From the IMG/VR virus record IMGVR_UViG_3300044733_000781, positions 1 through 45,843 of that record: a stretch of 45,843 nt of DNA. The stretch is one strand, 5' to 3'. Numbering within the stretch: position 1 is the first letter of the stretch; the number at the start of each line of letters is the position of its first letter. The notes beneath the pieces are model-generated. The model saw nothing but the letters and a program-made list of their open reading frames with translations. It had not been told where the DNA came from and searched no databases. Position numbers and translations under genes: made by a program. Of the stretch, positions 8,651 to 17,975 are shown in pieces. Source of the stretch: a virus.

Positions 8651-8936
8651 TTGCCCAAGGTGTTCCTGACTCCACTACTGGATTCTTTTGTAGGGCAATA
8701 TTAGCTGTCAAAGATTCCTCGATAGCGTCTTTATCGACACCGCCAGCCCAACACCAGTCTAATACTTCTTGCATTGTTACCTGTGCATAAGGGATTGTTG
8801 GTGTGCCACTAAAGCCACAAGTGCCATATACAGATGCACTATATTCGCCATCAACTTCTGTGCAAGTCCAATGCGCTGTTGTGATAAAACCATTTGCGGT
8901 TTCGTAATTCGTTTGATTAATGTTCCATGTTGCCAT
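8646..8936 (-). CDS. Small conserved fibre-cluster protein
   Basis: 96 aa. The pattern is recognisable from aquatic phages: a Trp-rich N-terminus with TTAHWTCTEVDGEYSASVYG, then a helical VTMQEVLDWCW segment, VDKDAIEESLTANIALQKNP and the ending SGTPWAS. Such proteins are encoded next to fibres and are probably virion components or fibre accessories. No catalytic motif is visible. Confidence 0.6.
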   Translation of the reverse strand: MATWNINQTNYETANGFITTAHWTCTEVDGEYSASVYGTCGFSGTPTIPYAQVTMQEVLDWCWAGGVDKDAIEESLTANIALQKNPVVESGTPWAS

Positions 8937-8951
8937 TCTAATTCTCCTTAA

Positions 8952-10301
8952 TTAACAAGCCATTAATACACAAGGCACACAGTATGAACCGTCTGCGTAT
9001 GTGCAAGTTACATAGTTTGAAGTTACTTTAGCGATGGTCTTAGAACGAACAATATCATCGCCTTGTGGTTTAGCAGTTCCATCACCAGCAGACATAAGCA
9101 AATCACCTTTTTGAACTACAACATTTTGTGCAATACGAATAATCATATCGCCTGTCATAGCAATATTCATATCGTCTGAGTTGCAATCCTCATCTCTAGT
9201 CCAGTTTACAAATACGCCAGCAACATTTGTATCGCCTTCAACATTAGAAACTTGCATCTTGTTTAACTGTTCGTTATCTAAAACTGTGCTATCTTTAGTC
9301 CATACGCACATATCGTCAAGGTTGGTCATTACTGTACCTTTTAGGATTGTGTCGTCTTTAGAATTGTCAGGTAGTTGCGACCAGCGAGCAAGGTGTCCAC
9401 CATTATAAGAAACAGTAGAGCCTGAAACAGAGATTGTTCCTTCAAGTGCACTGTCTTGGTAAAACTCAACCAAAGTTCCATCGCTTGTTAATCTATTAAG
9501 AATTAAACATTCGCCTCCATTTGTTGTTACTCTAATATCGCCAGCACTTCTAAAAACGCAACCTACATTTGTGATACCAGTATCAGTTTTTGCCACCATT
9601 ACATTACCACTAGAGTCAATACGCATCCGTTCTGAGGCAGAAAAAGTAGAATTACTAGCAGTATTTCTAAAAATAATATTGTTGTTTGAGCCTGTTGTAT
9701 TTCCTAAACAATCAATATACATTCCATTGCTAGAACCAACAGATACTTCTTGAGAATTAGCTCCTTTAATAACCGCCGCTGCACTAGTTCCGCTCAAAAC
9801 AAGTCTAGGTGTCCAACCTGCTCCGCTTGTTATTGTGCTTGTACCAATACCTACATTACCACTAGAGTCAATACGCATCCGTTCTGCTCTAACTCCTGCA
9901 ACTCTAGAAGCAAAAGCCATTGCTACTTCGCCATCGCCAGTACGAATTGCACTAATTGCACATTGGCTGTTAGAGCCAACATCCATTTGAATACCAGTAT
10001 ATGCGCTAGTTGTTGTATTCGTATTTGTTAAATAAAGTTGATTTGAAGCGGCATCAAAATCGCCATAAGCAGTTGATACATTGATAGTCGATTGAAGTTG
10101 TCTTGATGGGTTAGAGTTGTTAATACCTAATCGACCATCTGAAGTAATCCTCATACTTTCAACACCACCCTCAGCAAACGCTATGGTGTCGGCTGCTGGG
10201 TAAAAAATACCTGTATTAGAATCATTTCCTTGGTAAGACGGTGTACCAGCAGAGCCATCAATGCCTGAGATTCCTGTGGATCCGTTCAAAATTAGCGGCA
10301 T
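8952..10301 (-). CDS. Tail fibre protein, non-S74 C-terminus
   Basis: 449 aa. Begins MPLILNGSTGISGIDG and carries GIFYPAADTIAFAEGGVESM, a block it shares with the 351-aa fibre downstream of it in the map. It has several repeats of SERMRIDSSGNVGIG type. Unlike the two neighbouring fibres it lacks the SDxRxK chaperone domain. Instead it ends in KGDLLMSAGDGTAKPQGDDI then RSKTIAKV and a Cys-rich tail (YCVPCVLMAC), a C-terminal type I associate with phage fibre shafts. It likely makes beta-helical trimers. Confidence 0.75.
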   Translation of the reverse strand: MPLILNGSTGISGIDGSAGTPSYQGNDSNTGIFYPAADTIAFAEGGVESMRITSDGRLGINNSNPSRQLQSTINVSTAYGDFDAASNQLYLTNTNTTTSAYTGIQMDVGSNSQCAISAIRTGDGEVAMAFASRVAGVRAERMRIDSSGNVGIGTSTITSGAGWTPRLVLSGTSAAAVIKGANSQEVSVGSSNGMYIDCLGNTTGSNNNIIFRNTASNSTFSASERMRIDSSGNVMVAKTDTGITNVGCVFRSAGDIRVTTNGGECLILNRLTSDGTLVEFYQDSALEGTISVSGSTVSYNGGHLARWSQLPDNSKDDTILKGTVMTNLDDMCVWTKDSTVLDNEQLNKMQVSNVEGDTNVAGVFVNWTRDEDCNSDDMNIAMTGDMIIRIAQNVVVQKGDLLMSAGDGTAKPQGDDIVRSKTIAKVTSNYVTCTYADGSYCVPCVLMAC

Positions 10302-10314
10302 ACTATTTAGCTCC

Positions 10315-11661
10315 TTATTTAGATTCTAATTCAGCGATGCGGACTGCTTGTGCATCTACTTTAGCGTTTAGTTCTTGAATTGCTTTAGTCAAAATAGGTA
10401 TTATGTTTTGATAAGCAACACTCATATATTCACCACCTTGTTGCACTACGCCATCAACATAAACTTCGCCTTCAAGAGCAGTTAATAGTTCTTGAGCAAT
10501 AAAGCCTGTTTGTGTGCTTTGGTCTTTTGACCATTCTTCTTTGTAGCGATAAGTTACAGGATTGAGTTTTTCTACAACATCAAGCCCTGATTGGATTGGT
10601 GCAATATCTTCTTTAATCCGAGCATCTGAACCATTGACATAAGCACCAGCACCCCAAACTCCTGTGCCATTACATTGAAGGTTATATGCTCCTTGGTCGG
10701 TTGTTCCAGCAATATAAACTTCACCACCAGAGGTAATACGCATCCGTTCTGTAAGACCACTATCGTATGTCCAAAACCCCATTCCAAATTTATTGGTTGC
10801 TTCCCAAAATTGTTGAACCCTAGAAACAGTATCTAACGAACCGCCAGAAGTTGTGATTGCTCTAAAATTAACAGAACTACCATAGCCCCAATCGGTGCTG
10901 TTAGTAATATCAATACCATTTGTATAATTAAATGCTTTAGTATCAATGGTTAAATTGTTTGTTGGACTTGATGTATTAATACCGACTGAACCACCAGAAA
11001 GAATACGCATCCGTTCTGTTCTAGTACCAGCATTGCTTGGCGAAAAAACTATTGACCCTGCTTCTGAACCAGCAGTATTGGTTTCTATTAAACCACCAAT
11101 ATAACCATATTCTGCTTGTGCGCTGCTTGAGTTATTAAATCGAAATGCAAATCCATTTCCATTGCTAGTAGTATTTGTTGGTCTATAAAACACAACGCCA
11201 CCATAGCTTGCAGTATTGGCTGTGCTATCAGCATTAAATAAAGCTGGAAGTCCACCTTTTGATTCAAACCTCCAACCACTTGTAACAGAAGTAGTACCAA
11301 TACCAACATTGCCTGACGAATCAATACGCATCCGTTCTGAATTATTGGTATAAAAAATTAAAGGTGTAGAAACAGTAGAACCAAAACCAGTAGAACCATT
11401 ACTTGCGGCAAAAAAAGCTACTTGTGTTCCTGCGGCTTGTAAATCAATTTCACCACCAGTTGAAGTTCCATTAATTGTTAGTGTTTTATATCCAGCATAA
11501 TTTGCAGGTGTATTTGTACCAATACCTACATTCTGATTTGTATCAATCGTCACCGCTGTAGTCGGCGATGCACCTGTTTTGATCTCTAATTGACCGCTGG
11601 TATCACCAGACAGCGTTAGGGCTGTCGTACTAGTTGTGGATGCCGATATAACTGATGACAT
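10315..11661 (-). CDS. Tail fibre with S74 intramolecular chaperone domain
   Basis: 448 aa. The N-terminal two thirds are repeated NVGIGTxxPxxxY and ERMRIDSSGNVGIG blocks. The C-terminal ~110 residues form a peptidase-S74 intramolecular chaperone, starting at SDARIKEDIAPIQSGLDVVE and ending in a coiled coil. The Ser and the Lys five residues later match the self-cleavage dyad of endosialidase-type chaperone domains. The domain would drive trimerisation and then cut itself off. The stop is 13 bp from the next gene and the start overlaps the stop of the 351-aa fibre. Confidence 0.85.
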   Translation of the reverse strand: MSSVISASTTSTTALTLSGDTSGQLEIKTGASPTTAVTIDTNQNVGIGTNTPANYAGYKTLTINGTSTGGEIDLQAAGTQVAFFAASNGSTGFGSTVSTPLIFYTNNSERMRIDSSGNVGIGTTSVTSGWRFESKGGLPALFNADSTANTASYGGVVFYRPTNTTSNGNGFAFRFNNSSSAQAEYGYIGGLIETNTAGSEAGSIVFSPSNAGTRTERMRILSGGSVGINTSSPTNNLTIDTKAFNYTNGIDITNSTDWGYGSSVNFRAITTSGGSLDTVSRVQQFWEATNKFGMGFWTYDSGLTERMRITSGGEVYIAGTTDQGAYNLQCNGTGVWGAGAYVNGSDARIKEDIAPIQSGLDVVEKLNPVTYRYKEEWSKDQSTQTGFIAQELLTALEGEVYVDGVVQQGGEYMSVAYQNIIPILTKAIQELNAKVDAQAVRIAELESK

Positions 11662-12716
11662 TATGTATTCTCCAAAGTTTCTATGCGGGCTTTGAGGTCG
11701 TTGATAATTTGCTGTTGTTCTTGAATTGCGGCGGTTAGTGTGGCAACTAAGAATGATGTATCAACACCTTGGTATTTAGGATTCCCTTTATTATCTACAG
11801 CATCTTTTTCGCCAGTTACAGCCTCAGGCACTACAGTTTGTAGTTCGTGAGCAATAAAGCCTTGACCAGCAAAACCATTAGATTTCCATACATAAGTAAC
11901 AGGTTTTAATTGTGCAACTTTAGTTAAAGCACCTGTCATTGGTGCAATGTTTTCTTTTAAGCGGTAGTCAGAAGTGGTGTTATAAGCTACGGCAGTATTA
12001 TTGTTATTAGTTATTGAGCCTCTAAATGTTCCACCACTTAGAAAGCTAGCATATACACCACCATTAACCGAGTCTGTGTCATTTATACCAAGACCTCCAG
12101 CTGAATTTCCAGCAAAATCAATAGAAATTATTCCAGAATTTCTAACTGTTGTAGTATTTACCAACAAATTACCACTAGAGTTAATACGCATCCGTTCGGA
12201 GAATGTAAGGGTAGCCCCTGCTGAACCTGATGCGGCTGTGCGCCAAATATGCTCACCTGTGTTTTGTTGGTATTGTGAAGCTGCGTCTGTAGTAATGTAT
12301 TTATAACTACTTCCGTCAAACAAGGCATTTGAACTAAGAAGTGCAGCTGAACCACTAGTATTACCTGCTAATGAAGTATTTAATCCAACTTCAAGTGCTT
12401 TGTAAGCAGACCAAGAACCAGGAGTAACACCAATTCCAACATTTCCTGACGCATCAATACGCATACTCTCAACACCACCTTCTGTAAAGGCAATAGTGTC
12501 GGCTGCGGGGAAGAAAATACCTGTGTTGGTATCGCTTGTGGTTGTGATAGAGGGTAAGGATACTGTGCCAGCTGCAAACTCAATAGTCTGCGCTCCGCTA
12601 TTTACAATTAAAGTTCCTGTTGTGGTTGGCAGAGTAAGCGTAGTAGTACCAGATACGGCTGGTGCTGCAAGAGTAACGCTGCCGCTGGTATCCCCACTGA
12701 TAACTAAATTTGCCAT
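11661..12716 (-). CDS. Tail fibre with S74 intramolecular chaperone domain
   Basis: 351 aa. The N-terminus (MANLVISGDTSGSVTLAAPA) with TTLTLPTTTGTL is a typical shaft opening. The centre shares GIFFPAADTIAFTEGGVESM with the 449-aa fibre. The C-terminal chaperone domain begins at SDYRLKENIAPMTGALTKVA and ends with a coiled coil (QQQIINDLKARIETLEN). Ser and Lys at +5 are conserved, as required for autocleavage. It is adjacent to a second S74 fibre, so the virion may carry two separately matured fibres. Confidence 0.85.
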   Translation of the reverse strand: MANLVISGDTSGSVTLAAPAVSGTTTLTLPTTTGTLIVNSGAQTIEFAAGTVSLPSITTTSDTNTGIFFPAADTIAFTEGGVESMRIDASGNVGIGVTPGSWSAYKALEVGLNTSLAGNTSGSAALLSSNALFDGSSYKYITTDAASQYQQNTGEHIWRTAASGSAGATLTFSERMRINSSGNLLVNTTTVRNSGIISIDFAGNSAGGLGINDTDSVNGGVYASFLSGGTFRGSITNNNNTAVAYNTTSDYRLKENIAPMTGALTKVAQLKPVTYVWKSNGFAGQGFIAHELQTVVPEAVTGEKDAVDNKGNPKYQGVDTSFLVATLTAAIQEQQQIINDLKARIETLENT

Positions 12717-12725
12717 GTTCTTTCC

Positions 12726-14783
12726 TTATAAAACTACGTGGCGTGAGCCAGACGGAATTGTAAAAGTCACACCACTACCGATGGTGAATGGTCCAGTGGA
12801 CATTCCGCTATAACCTAATGGCATGGAGTAGCTACTGCCCATCGTCTGGTTGTTGATAAACACACCGTTGGTTGCAATAACTTCTTCACCACTAATTTCG
12901 TTAGACGCAAAGTTACCACTAGCGTCCCTGAGAACCAAAGTATTTGCACTGTTAGCAGTGTTGCCTGTAGTTCTAGCATTTGCAATAGTGCCGCTTGAGA
13001 TGTTAGAAGCATTAATTGCGGTCAGTGCAACGCCGTTACCTGATATAGAAGTAAATGTTCCTACGTTAGCGGAAAAAGACCCGTTAGTATCACGAAGCAC
13101 AATAGTGGAAGCACCATTGGCAGAAGAAGCAGTAGTCCTGGCATTATCAATAGTCCCTGAAGCAATGTTGGAGGCGTTAATACCTGTCACTGTTGCAGCG
13201 TTACCACTAAGGGATACTGCGTTAACTAGGTTAGCCTCAAAGCTACCGCTTGAATCTCGTAGAACAATCGTAGAAGCTCCATTAGCAGAAGCCGCTGTAG
13301 TACGAGCGTTAGCTATGGTTCCAGATGAGATGTTGCTTGCGTTAATTGCATTAATCCCAGACCCGTCACCGCTAAACAAAGAGGCGCTAATGACGTTAGA
13401 GCCAAAGTTGCCAGAGGCATCCCGAAGGACTATTGTGTTTGCGCTGTTAGCTGTATCGCCAGTTGTACGGGCATTTGAGATCGTGCCGCTAGTAATGTTT
13501 GAAGCATTGATGTCTGTTAAACCTGCGGCATTGGCAGTAATGTTGGTGAAGTTACCAGTCGTTGCATTGACTGTAGTAGCAGTAACTACGTTGGCATTAA
13601 ACGAGCCGTTAGCATCCCGCAATACGATGGTATTAGCGCCGTTAGAAGAATTAGCGGTAGTTCTGGCGTTGTCTAGCGTACCTACAGTAATGCTAGAAGC
13701 GTTAATTGATACGTTAGCAGCGTTGGTAATCTGACCTTGAGCATTAACTGTAAATTGTCCAACAGCCCCATCGTTACCATATTGAGCCGCCGTAACAGCT
13801 GTATTAGCAATACTAAATGTTAAGTTAGAAAGGTTAAGCCCCGTACCAGCTGCATAAACCTGAGCAGAACTAATCTGCGCAAACGTAATATTGGTTGTGC
13901 CAAAAGTAATCGTACCTACGGTGTTACAGATGTATGTCTCACCCGCACCCGTGTTACCCGATTGAACAAAGAACGCATCACCCTGTCCCAGTGTATTGGG
14001 GTTTGCAAGACCAAAAGTATCGGCATCAGTTGCACGAGTTAAAACCCATTGTGCTGACACATTTCCTGGATTAGTAACTGTATAAACACCGTTATGTACT
14101 GCATTGGACTGTTGGTATACAAGAACACGAGCTGTATTGGATAGCGTTACACCATCAACCACAAGGGCTACGTTTGACCCAGAATTAGTCAGGGTTGCGC
14201 CTACACCATTTCCAGCACCGTTTGGCTGGTTATAAACAGCAACTAAAGCCGTTGGAGACTCAACTAAAACAGGCTCGTGGTATGAAATACCAGTGGAAAA
14301 AAGCCCGTCTACATAAGTCTTGTTGGTAATGTCAGTTGCATTTGAAGCATTGGTGGTAATCGTTCCAGCTGTTAACGTAACCGTGTTGGCAACTAGATTT
14401 GTGGTGTTAACTTGTGTAAAAGTAACCGTTGTCGTAGCATTGCCAGACGTATTAACGATATTTGTAGCATCGGTGTAAACGGCTTTTCCAGATGGCTGAG
14501 TGACAAATACGTCTTTGGTGCCCGCTGAGAAGTTAACAAGTGATCCTCCGTTGCTAGAAGAAAGAACTGTATCTCTACTTAAAGTAGTTCCGCTAGACGT
14601 GTATGTACCAATACCAACTTCCCATTCCGTGCCAATTTGGGCAGTAATGGTGTAATAGGTTGTGTTTCCATCGCCAATAGAGGCAAAGGATTGGTATCCA
14701 TCAGCAGCGCCAAGAAGTGTTACTGGGCCAGTACTAACTGTAGTAGTGGTTTCTTTAACACGATCTTTTAAGATCAGAGCCAT
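12726..14783 (-). CDS. Long tail fibre with five ~55-residue repeats
   Basis: 685 aa, the longest fibre here. The N-terminal ~120 residues (MALILKDRVKETTTTVSTGP ...) look like an attachment domain of podoviral fibres, followed by KTYVDGLFSTGISYHEPVLV. Residues ~355-640 hold five copies of a module, INASNISSGTIANARTT followed by NGASTIVLRDSSGSFEANLV; two central copies are exactly 55 residues. A short Gly/Ser-rich tip (STGPFTIGSGVTFTIPSGSR) ends the protein. The repeats imply a stacked beta shaft; the first position in the fibre block suggests that it anchors the others. Confidence 0.75.
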   Translation of the reverse strand: MALILKDRVKETTTTVSTGPVTLLGAADGYQSFASIGDGNTTYYTITAQIGTEWEVGIGTYTSSGTTLSRDTVLSSSNGGSLVNFSAGTKDVFVTQPSGKAVYTDATNIVNTSGNATTTVTFTQVNTTNLVANTVTLTAGTITTNASNATDITNKTYVDGLFSTGISYHEPVLVESPTALVAVYNQPNGAGNGVGATLTNSGSNVALVVDGVTLSNTARVLVYQQSNAVHNGVYTVTNPGNVSAQWVLTRATDADTFGLANPNTLGQGDAFFVQSGNTGAGETYICNTVGTITFGTTNITFAQISSAQVYAAGTGLNLSNLTFSIANTAVTAAQYGNDGAVGQFTVNAQGQITNAANVSINASSITVGTLDNARTTANSSNGANTIVLRDANGSFNANVVTATTVNATTGNFTNITANAAGLTDINASNITSGTISNARTTGDTANSANTIVLRDASGNFGSNVISASLFSGDGSGINAINASNISSGTIANARTTAASANGASTIVLRDSSGSFEANLVNAVSLSGNAATVTGINASNIASGTIDNARTTASSANGASTIVLRDTNGSFSANVGTFTSISGNGVALTAINASNISSGTIANARTTGNTANSANTLVLRDASGNFASNEISGEEVIATNGVFINNQTMGSSYSMPLGYSGMSTGPFTIGSGVTFTIPSGSRHVVL

Positions 14784-14792
14784 TCAAGCTCC

Positions 14793-15224
14793 TTAACTAG
14801 CGGTCAAACGAATAATTGCGTTGGTTGCATCAGCGGTTGGGAAATTAACTGCGAAAGTACCGTTAGTCGATGTTTTATCCCCACCAAACGCTAAGACCGC
14901 CACAGCAGCATTTGCTAAGTTGGCGTTATAAATCAAAGCACCGTTAGCGGTAATCGTTGCGTTTAACCAAGAAGTATTAGAGAACGAGATAAAAGCCACG
15001 TTTCCAGTATTTGTTGGGGTTACGCTAACCGATAAAGTATTGCCACCAGCCGAGTAGTTACCTGTTGAAGGCACTTCATTGCTTGTGGAATATGCAGTTG
15101 TATTTTCATCCAAACTAGCTGAGCTGGTATACAGCGCCAATTTAAACGTATTTGCTGAAAAATTTTGCTGACCATTCAAGAGTTGAACCTTGAACGATGT
15201 AGCCATTCCTTGGGTGATTGCCAT
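14793..15224 (-). CDS. Conserved virion/fibre-attachment protein
   Basis: 143 aa. The sequence is a well-known aquatic-phage type: MAITQGMATSFKVQLLNGQQ, then FKLALYTSSASLDENTTAYS and a Gly-rich YSAGGNTLSVSV. Predicted all-beta, no catalytic motif. It lies between the head-tail adaptor gene and the first fibre, so it may be a collar or fibre-base protein. Its function has not been established as far as I know. Confidence 0.6.
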   Translation of the reverse strand: MAITQGMATSFKVQLLNGQQNFSANTFKLALYTSSASLDENTTAYSTSNEVPSTGNYSAGGNTLSVSVTPTNTGNVAFISFSNTSWLNATITANGALIYNANLANAAVAVLAFGGDKTSTNGTFAVNFPTADATNAIIRLTAS

Positions 15225-15239
15225 TTTTTGCTCCTAAAA

Positions 15240-15887
15240 TTATCTAACAGGTCCAGGTACGGGCAGCCTGAGCTGTCCATCACGGTATGCGCTTCTTCTA
15301 TCTTTACCATCACCCAACTCTTTGAGCAACGCTAAGGATTCTTGGTATTTGGCTTCGTAGTAACTAACCATGTCTTGCTCCCCCTTTTGGAAGATCACGG
15401 CTTCTCTTAACGAACCATACAACAATACAGTTTCAAAATTATCACCTAACCAAGATGTCCCAGCAATAACAATAGACTGTGGGTAATAGTAGTAGTGCAG
15501 TTCTACATTGTAGTTTTGATCTGGAGTCGGGCCAATAATGTACGTATATGGCTCAAACTGAGCATAGTAACGAGGGGTGCCCTCATCAGTTGGGCTTGGG
15601 TAGGCTTGACGAATAAAGTTAACATCTTTATCAATTAAAAACTCCTGAGACCCATCAGCCAATATGACCGCCATAGAGAACGATGCCAAGTAGTCGCTTG
15701 GTAACGCAAGGTATTTGTCACCCTGAGTGAAGTTTCCAGTCTGATTCTTACGAATAGCTGGGATCTGAACGGCGTTATAAACCCGCTCTTCACACTGCTG
15801 GACAAACAGCGGAATATTGTCTACAAAAGCCTGTTCAGAGGACTCGGTGTAATCAATAATCGCTTGCGTTAACTGAGCGTAGTTCAT
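15240..15887 (-). CDS. Head-tail adaptor protein, SU10-adaptor type
   Basis: 215 aa, mostly helical. Motifs FVQQCEERVYNAVQIPAIRK, LALPSDYLASFSMAV and YYAQFEPYTYIIGPTPDQ followed by VELHYYYYPQ are characteristic of podoviral adaptor proteins that sit below the portal. The late LREAVIFQKGEQDMVSYYEA helix fits the same family. The start overlaps the stop of the small basic gene upstream by one base. It would link the portal dodecamer with the tail nozzle. Confidence 0.75.
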   Translation of the reverse strand: MNYAQLTQAIIDYTESSEQAFVDNIPLFVQQCEERVYNAVQIPAIRKNQTGNFTQGDKYLALPSDYLASFSMAVILADGSQEFLIDKDVNFIRQAYPSPTDEGTPRYYAQFEPYTYIIGPTPDQNYNVELHYYYYPQSIVIAGTSWLGDNFETVLLYGSLREAVIFQKGEQDMVSYYEAKYQESLALLKELGDGKDRRSAYRDGQLRLPVPGPVR

Positions 15888-16153
15888 TAGCCCATTTTCC
15901 CACTAGACATTTTGCCTTTAGTAGCAGCGCCAGTACCACGCATTTGAATCTTGCCGTAACGATTCTCAGGAGGGTAATTGCCCTTACTAATACCGCCAAC
16001 AGACATATTCATTGTGTCCATTACTTTAGCGCCAGGAGTGTAAGCACTGTCTGCAACGATGCTAGTAGCCTTACCATCCATAGTGTGCGGTGGGGCATAA
16101 ACCTCAGCAGGTCCTACTTCCTTACCGCCTTTTTTCATAGAGAACTTAGCCAT
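15887..16153 (-). CDS. Small Lys/Met/Gly-rich protein
   Basis: 88 aa. Basic and low in complexity, with a C-terminal RGTGAATKGKMSSGKMG stretch. It is one of a series of short Lys/Gly-rich proteins in the connector region (see 16153-16347 and 17727-19607). The one-base TAATG overlaps on both sides argue that it is translated. Function unknown; a virion-internal or DNA-associated protein is possible. Confidence 0.5.
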   Translation of the reverse strand: MAKFSMKKGGKEVGPAEVYAPPHTMDGKATSIVADSAYTPGAKVMDTMNMSVGGISKGNYPPENRYGKIQMRGTGAATKGKMSSGKMG

Positions 16154-16347
16154 TATCGACCCCTTCCAGATTTCTTTTGGTTCATTATCCGAGCCATATT
16201 GCGACCCATAGTCTTCATGTTTTTGTTCATTGGGCCAGAATTCTTCTTTGGACCCTTCTCAATGCCTACTGACGGGCCTGAATCACCTAAGTTTTTACCT
16301 TCGGTTTTACCCGTTTTAGTAATGCCATCTGCGCCTTTTTTATACAT
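16153..16347 (-). CDS. Very basic 64-aa protein
   Basis: About one third of the residues are Lys or Arg, and the rest is rich in Gly, Asn and Met (for example MNKNMKTMGRNMARIMNQKK). No folded domain is evident. Charge and late position suggest contact with packaged DNA or a capsid-internal role, but nothing proves it. Its stop overlaps the start of the 88-aa gene. Confidence 0.5.
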   Translation of the reverse strand: MYKKGADGITKTGKTEGKNLGDSGPSVGIEKGPKKNSGPMNKNMKTMGRNMARIMNQKKSGRGR

Positions 16348-16357
16348 TTTTAACTCC

Positions 16358-16783
16358 TTAAGTTATCTCTATCGTTACTGTACCAATAATTACTTGTTGT
16401 ACCAAGTCATTTGGGGTTAAACCTGCATCAGGTCCTCTACTGCCCCCGACTGGATTCCAACCCCACTGTATTACTCTACTACCCATTTCTGGGCTACCAA
16501 AACCATCTGGGCCAATGCCCGTCTGGTTAATCTGCAAGCCACTTTGTCCTGATACTAAATAACTCACGTCTGGTCTTGGCTCCCGCACCGCCTGTGGATC
16601 GTTTACTGGATACAAGCCTAGGGACAACTGAGGCTGATCTGGATCCCAACAAGACGGACAAACCTTAACTTGATACGGTTTTGTCTTTAATATCTGTATC
16701 TTTAACTCCGTAAGCTTATACCGCTGTGCACATCTGTCGCACTCCGCAATTGCATACTTACCTGAAGCAAATTTACTTGGCAT
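16358..16783 (-). CDS. Zinc-binding connector-region protein
   Basis: 141 aa. The N-terminal half has a zinc ribbon formed by ECDRCAQRYK and VCPSCWDPDQ. The C-terminal half (WGWNPVGGSRGPDAGLTPND then VQQVIIGTVTIEIT) is a beta segment. This zinc-ribbon plus strand arrangement is common near the head-tail joining genes of aquatic podoviruses. It is probably a structural component; role not established. Confidence 0.55.
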   Translation of the reverse strand: MPSKFASGKYAIAECDRCAQRYKLTELKIQILKTKPYQVKVCPSCWDPDQPQLSLGLYPVNDPQAVREPRPDVSYLVSGQSGLQINQTGIGPDGFGSPEMGSRVIQWGWNPVGGSRGPDAGLTPNDLVQQVIIGTVTIEIT

Positions 16784-16788
16784 ATCAT

Positions 16789-17730
16789 TTATCTATAATA
16801 AAACGAGTTACGTGGCACAAACCGAATAGCGGCTTTTTCCCGATCCTCTTGCTCTGCTAATGTCCACTGTTGTTCATAATCGGCTTTAAGCATCATAATT
16901 CTATTAGGATCAACCCCAGGCATTTTGGTACTTAGTTGATAAGCCAAACCCGCCACCATGCAAGGGATAAAACGGAACGGAATGTCCTGAGTCCTAATGC
17001 CCGTACCTGCGTCTTGGATTCTACGCATCCTGTAATACACAAAGGTATATTGGGTTCCAGGTGGGTTGGGGGTGGGCCAGACGTTAATACATGGCAAGTT
17101 GTTGGTGTAAACATCCGCCCCAGCCAAATGAGTGGTAGCTGTAGTGCCATTTTGCCCACGCCAAGCGTTAAGTATTTGATTACCTACAATGTTCTGGTAC
17201 CCAATAGTTTCGTTACCGATATTAATAAACCCTTGTGTGGGTAAATTAGCGGCATTTGTTAAAGTAATTGTGGTCTGATCCGTAGATGTTATAGGGTTTC
17301 CAACGGCTATAGTAGCCTGTGGGACGTTTGCCACATTGCCTGACTGTCGGTTAATCCAAACCTGAATGGGGCGCCCTGTAGCGTTTTTATTAGGTATGGT
17401 GATGTATGTAGACTCACTAATGCGGCTAATATTGATGTCAATCTGATTGTTACCCTGACCATTATTAGTACGCACCACAGTATCCAAGAGGTCAATTGTA
17501 TCTACGGGGATAGGATAAATAGCCTGACCTGTGTTCATTAGAATCTGTCCTTGCTCAACTGTCCACAAGTTAATGCCACGGTTTGCCCACTCAATAGTAA
17601 GCAGATTCAAAGATCGCCGTGCAGTACGGAAGTCATATCCAGAACGAACTTCAAGACCACAACGCTCAAACGCTTCCTCAATGAGGTCGTTCATGTCTAG
17701 GTTAAAGGCGGTAGTCCCTGTAGTAGTCAT
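16789..17730 (-). CDS. gp4-like tail accessory / head-tail connector protein
   Basis: 313 aa. The N-terminal helices LIEEAFERCGLEVRSGYDFR and ARRSLNLLTIEWANRGINLW resemble the start of P22 gp4-type tail accessory factors. A beta-rich insertion (about residues 95-200) and a C-terminal helical part (PFRFIPCMVAGLAYQLSTKM) follow. Such proteins bind the portal after packaging and close the head. The start overlaps the stop of the next upstream gene by 4 bp (ATGA). Confidence is moderate because only the N-terminal pattern is distinctive. Confidence 0.6.
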   Translation of the reverse strand: MTTTGTTAFNLDMNDLIEEAFERCGLEVRSGYDFRTARRSLNLLTIEWANRGINLWTVEQGQILMNTGQAIYPIPVDTIDLLDTVVRTNNGQGNNQIDINISRISESTYITIPNKNATGRPIQVWINRQSGNVANVPQATIAVGNPITSTDQTTITLTNAANLPTQGFINIGNETIGYQNIVGNQILNAWRGQNGTTATTHLAGADVYTNNLPCINVWPTPNPPGTQYTFVYYRMRRIQDAGTGIRTQDIPFRFIPCMVAGLAYQLSTKMPGVDPNRIMMLKADYEQQWTLAEQEDREKAAIRFVPRNSFYYR

Positions 17731-17975
17731 ATTTTCCTATACGGTTTTACTTTTGCTTTTACCTTTGGTGGCTGAGGCACGAACTGTTTTCCCTGTGCTT
17801 TTCCCGCCCGCTTTGCTTTTGTTGTTGCTGCGTATTCCTGCGGGCTTAGGGCTTCGATTGCTTTCTTGGGTAGGTACCTTTCGCCGGTTTCGGACGACTT
17901 TTTCCCCGACTTGGTTGTCCACTTCTGGTCTCCCCAAGCTTTTAAAGAACGTTGCGATTTTGCCAATCCACTCAT
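17727..17975 (-). CDS. Conserved small basic protein
   Basis: 82 aa. Contains SQRSLKAWGDQKWTTKSGKK then SSETGERYLPKKAIEALSPQ and EYAATTKAKRAGKAQGKQFV, a pattern I recognise from many aquatic phages without a known function. ATGA overlaps at both ends show that this frame is the translated one; an overlapping 82-codon frame shifted by 10 bp is a shadow. Likely DNA-binding or capsid-internal because of its charge. Confidence 0.65.
   Translation of the reverse strand: MSGLAKSQRSLKAWGDQKWTTKSGKKSSETGERYLPKKAIEALSPQEYAATTKAKRAGKAQGKQFVPQPPKVKAKVKPYRKI

Noticed and set aside
12850-13734. 294-codon plus-strand reading frame
   Set aside because: It mirrors the repeat units of the long fibre gene; its own repetition is explained by the fibre repeats and its composition (Leu/Ala/Val-rich) is not protein-like.
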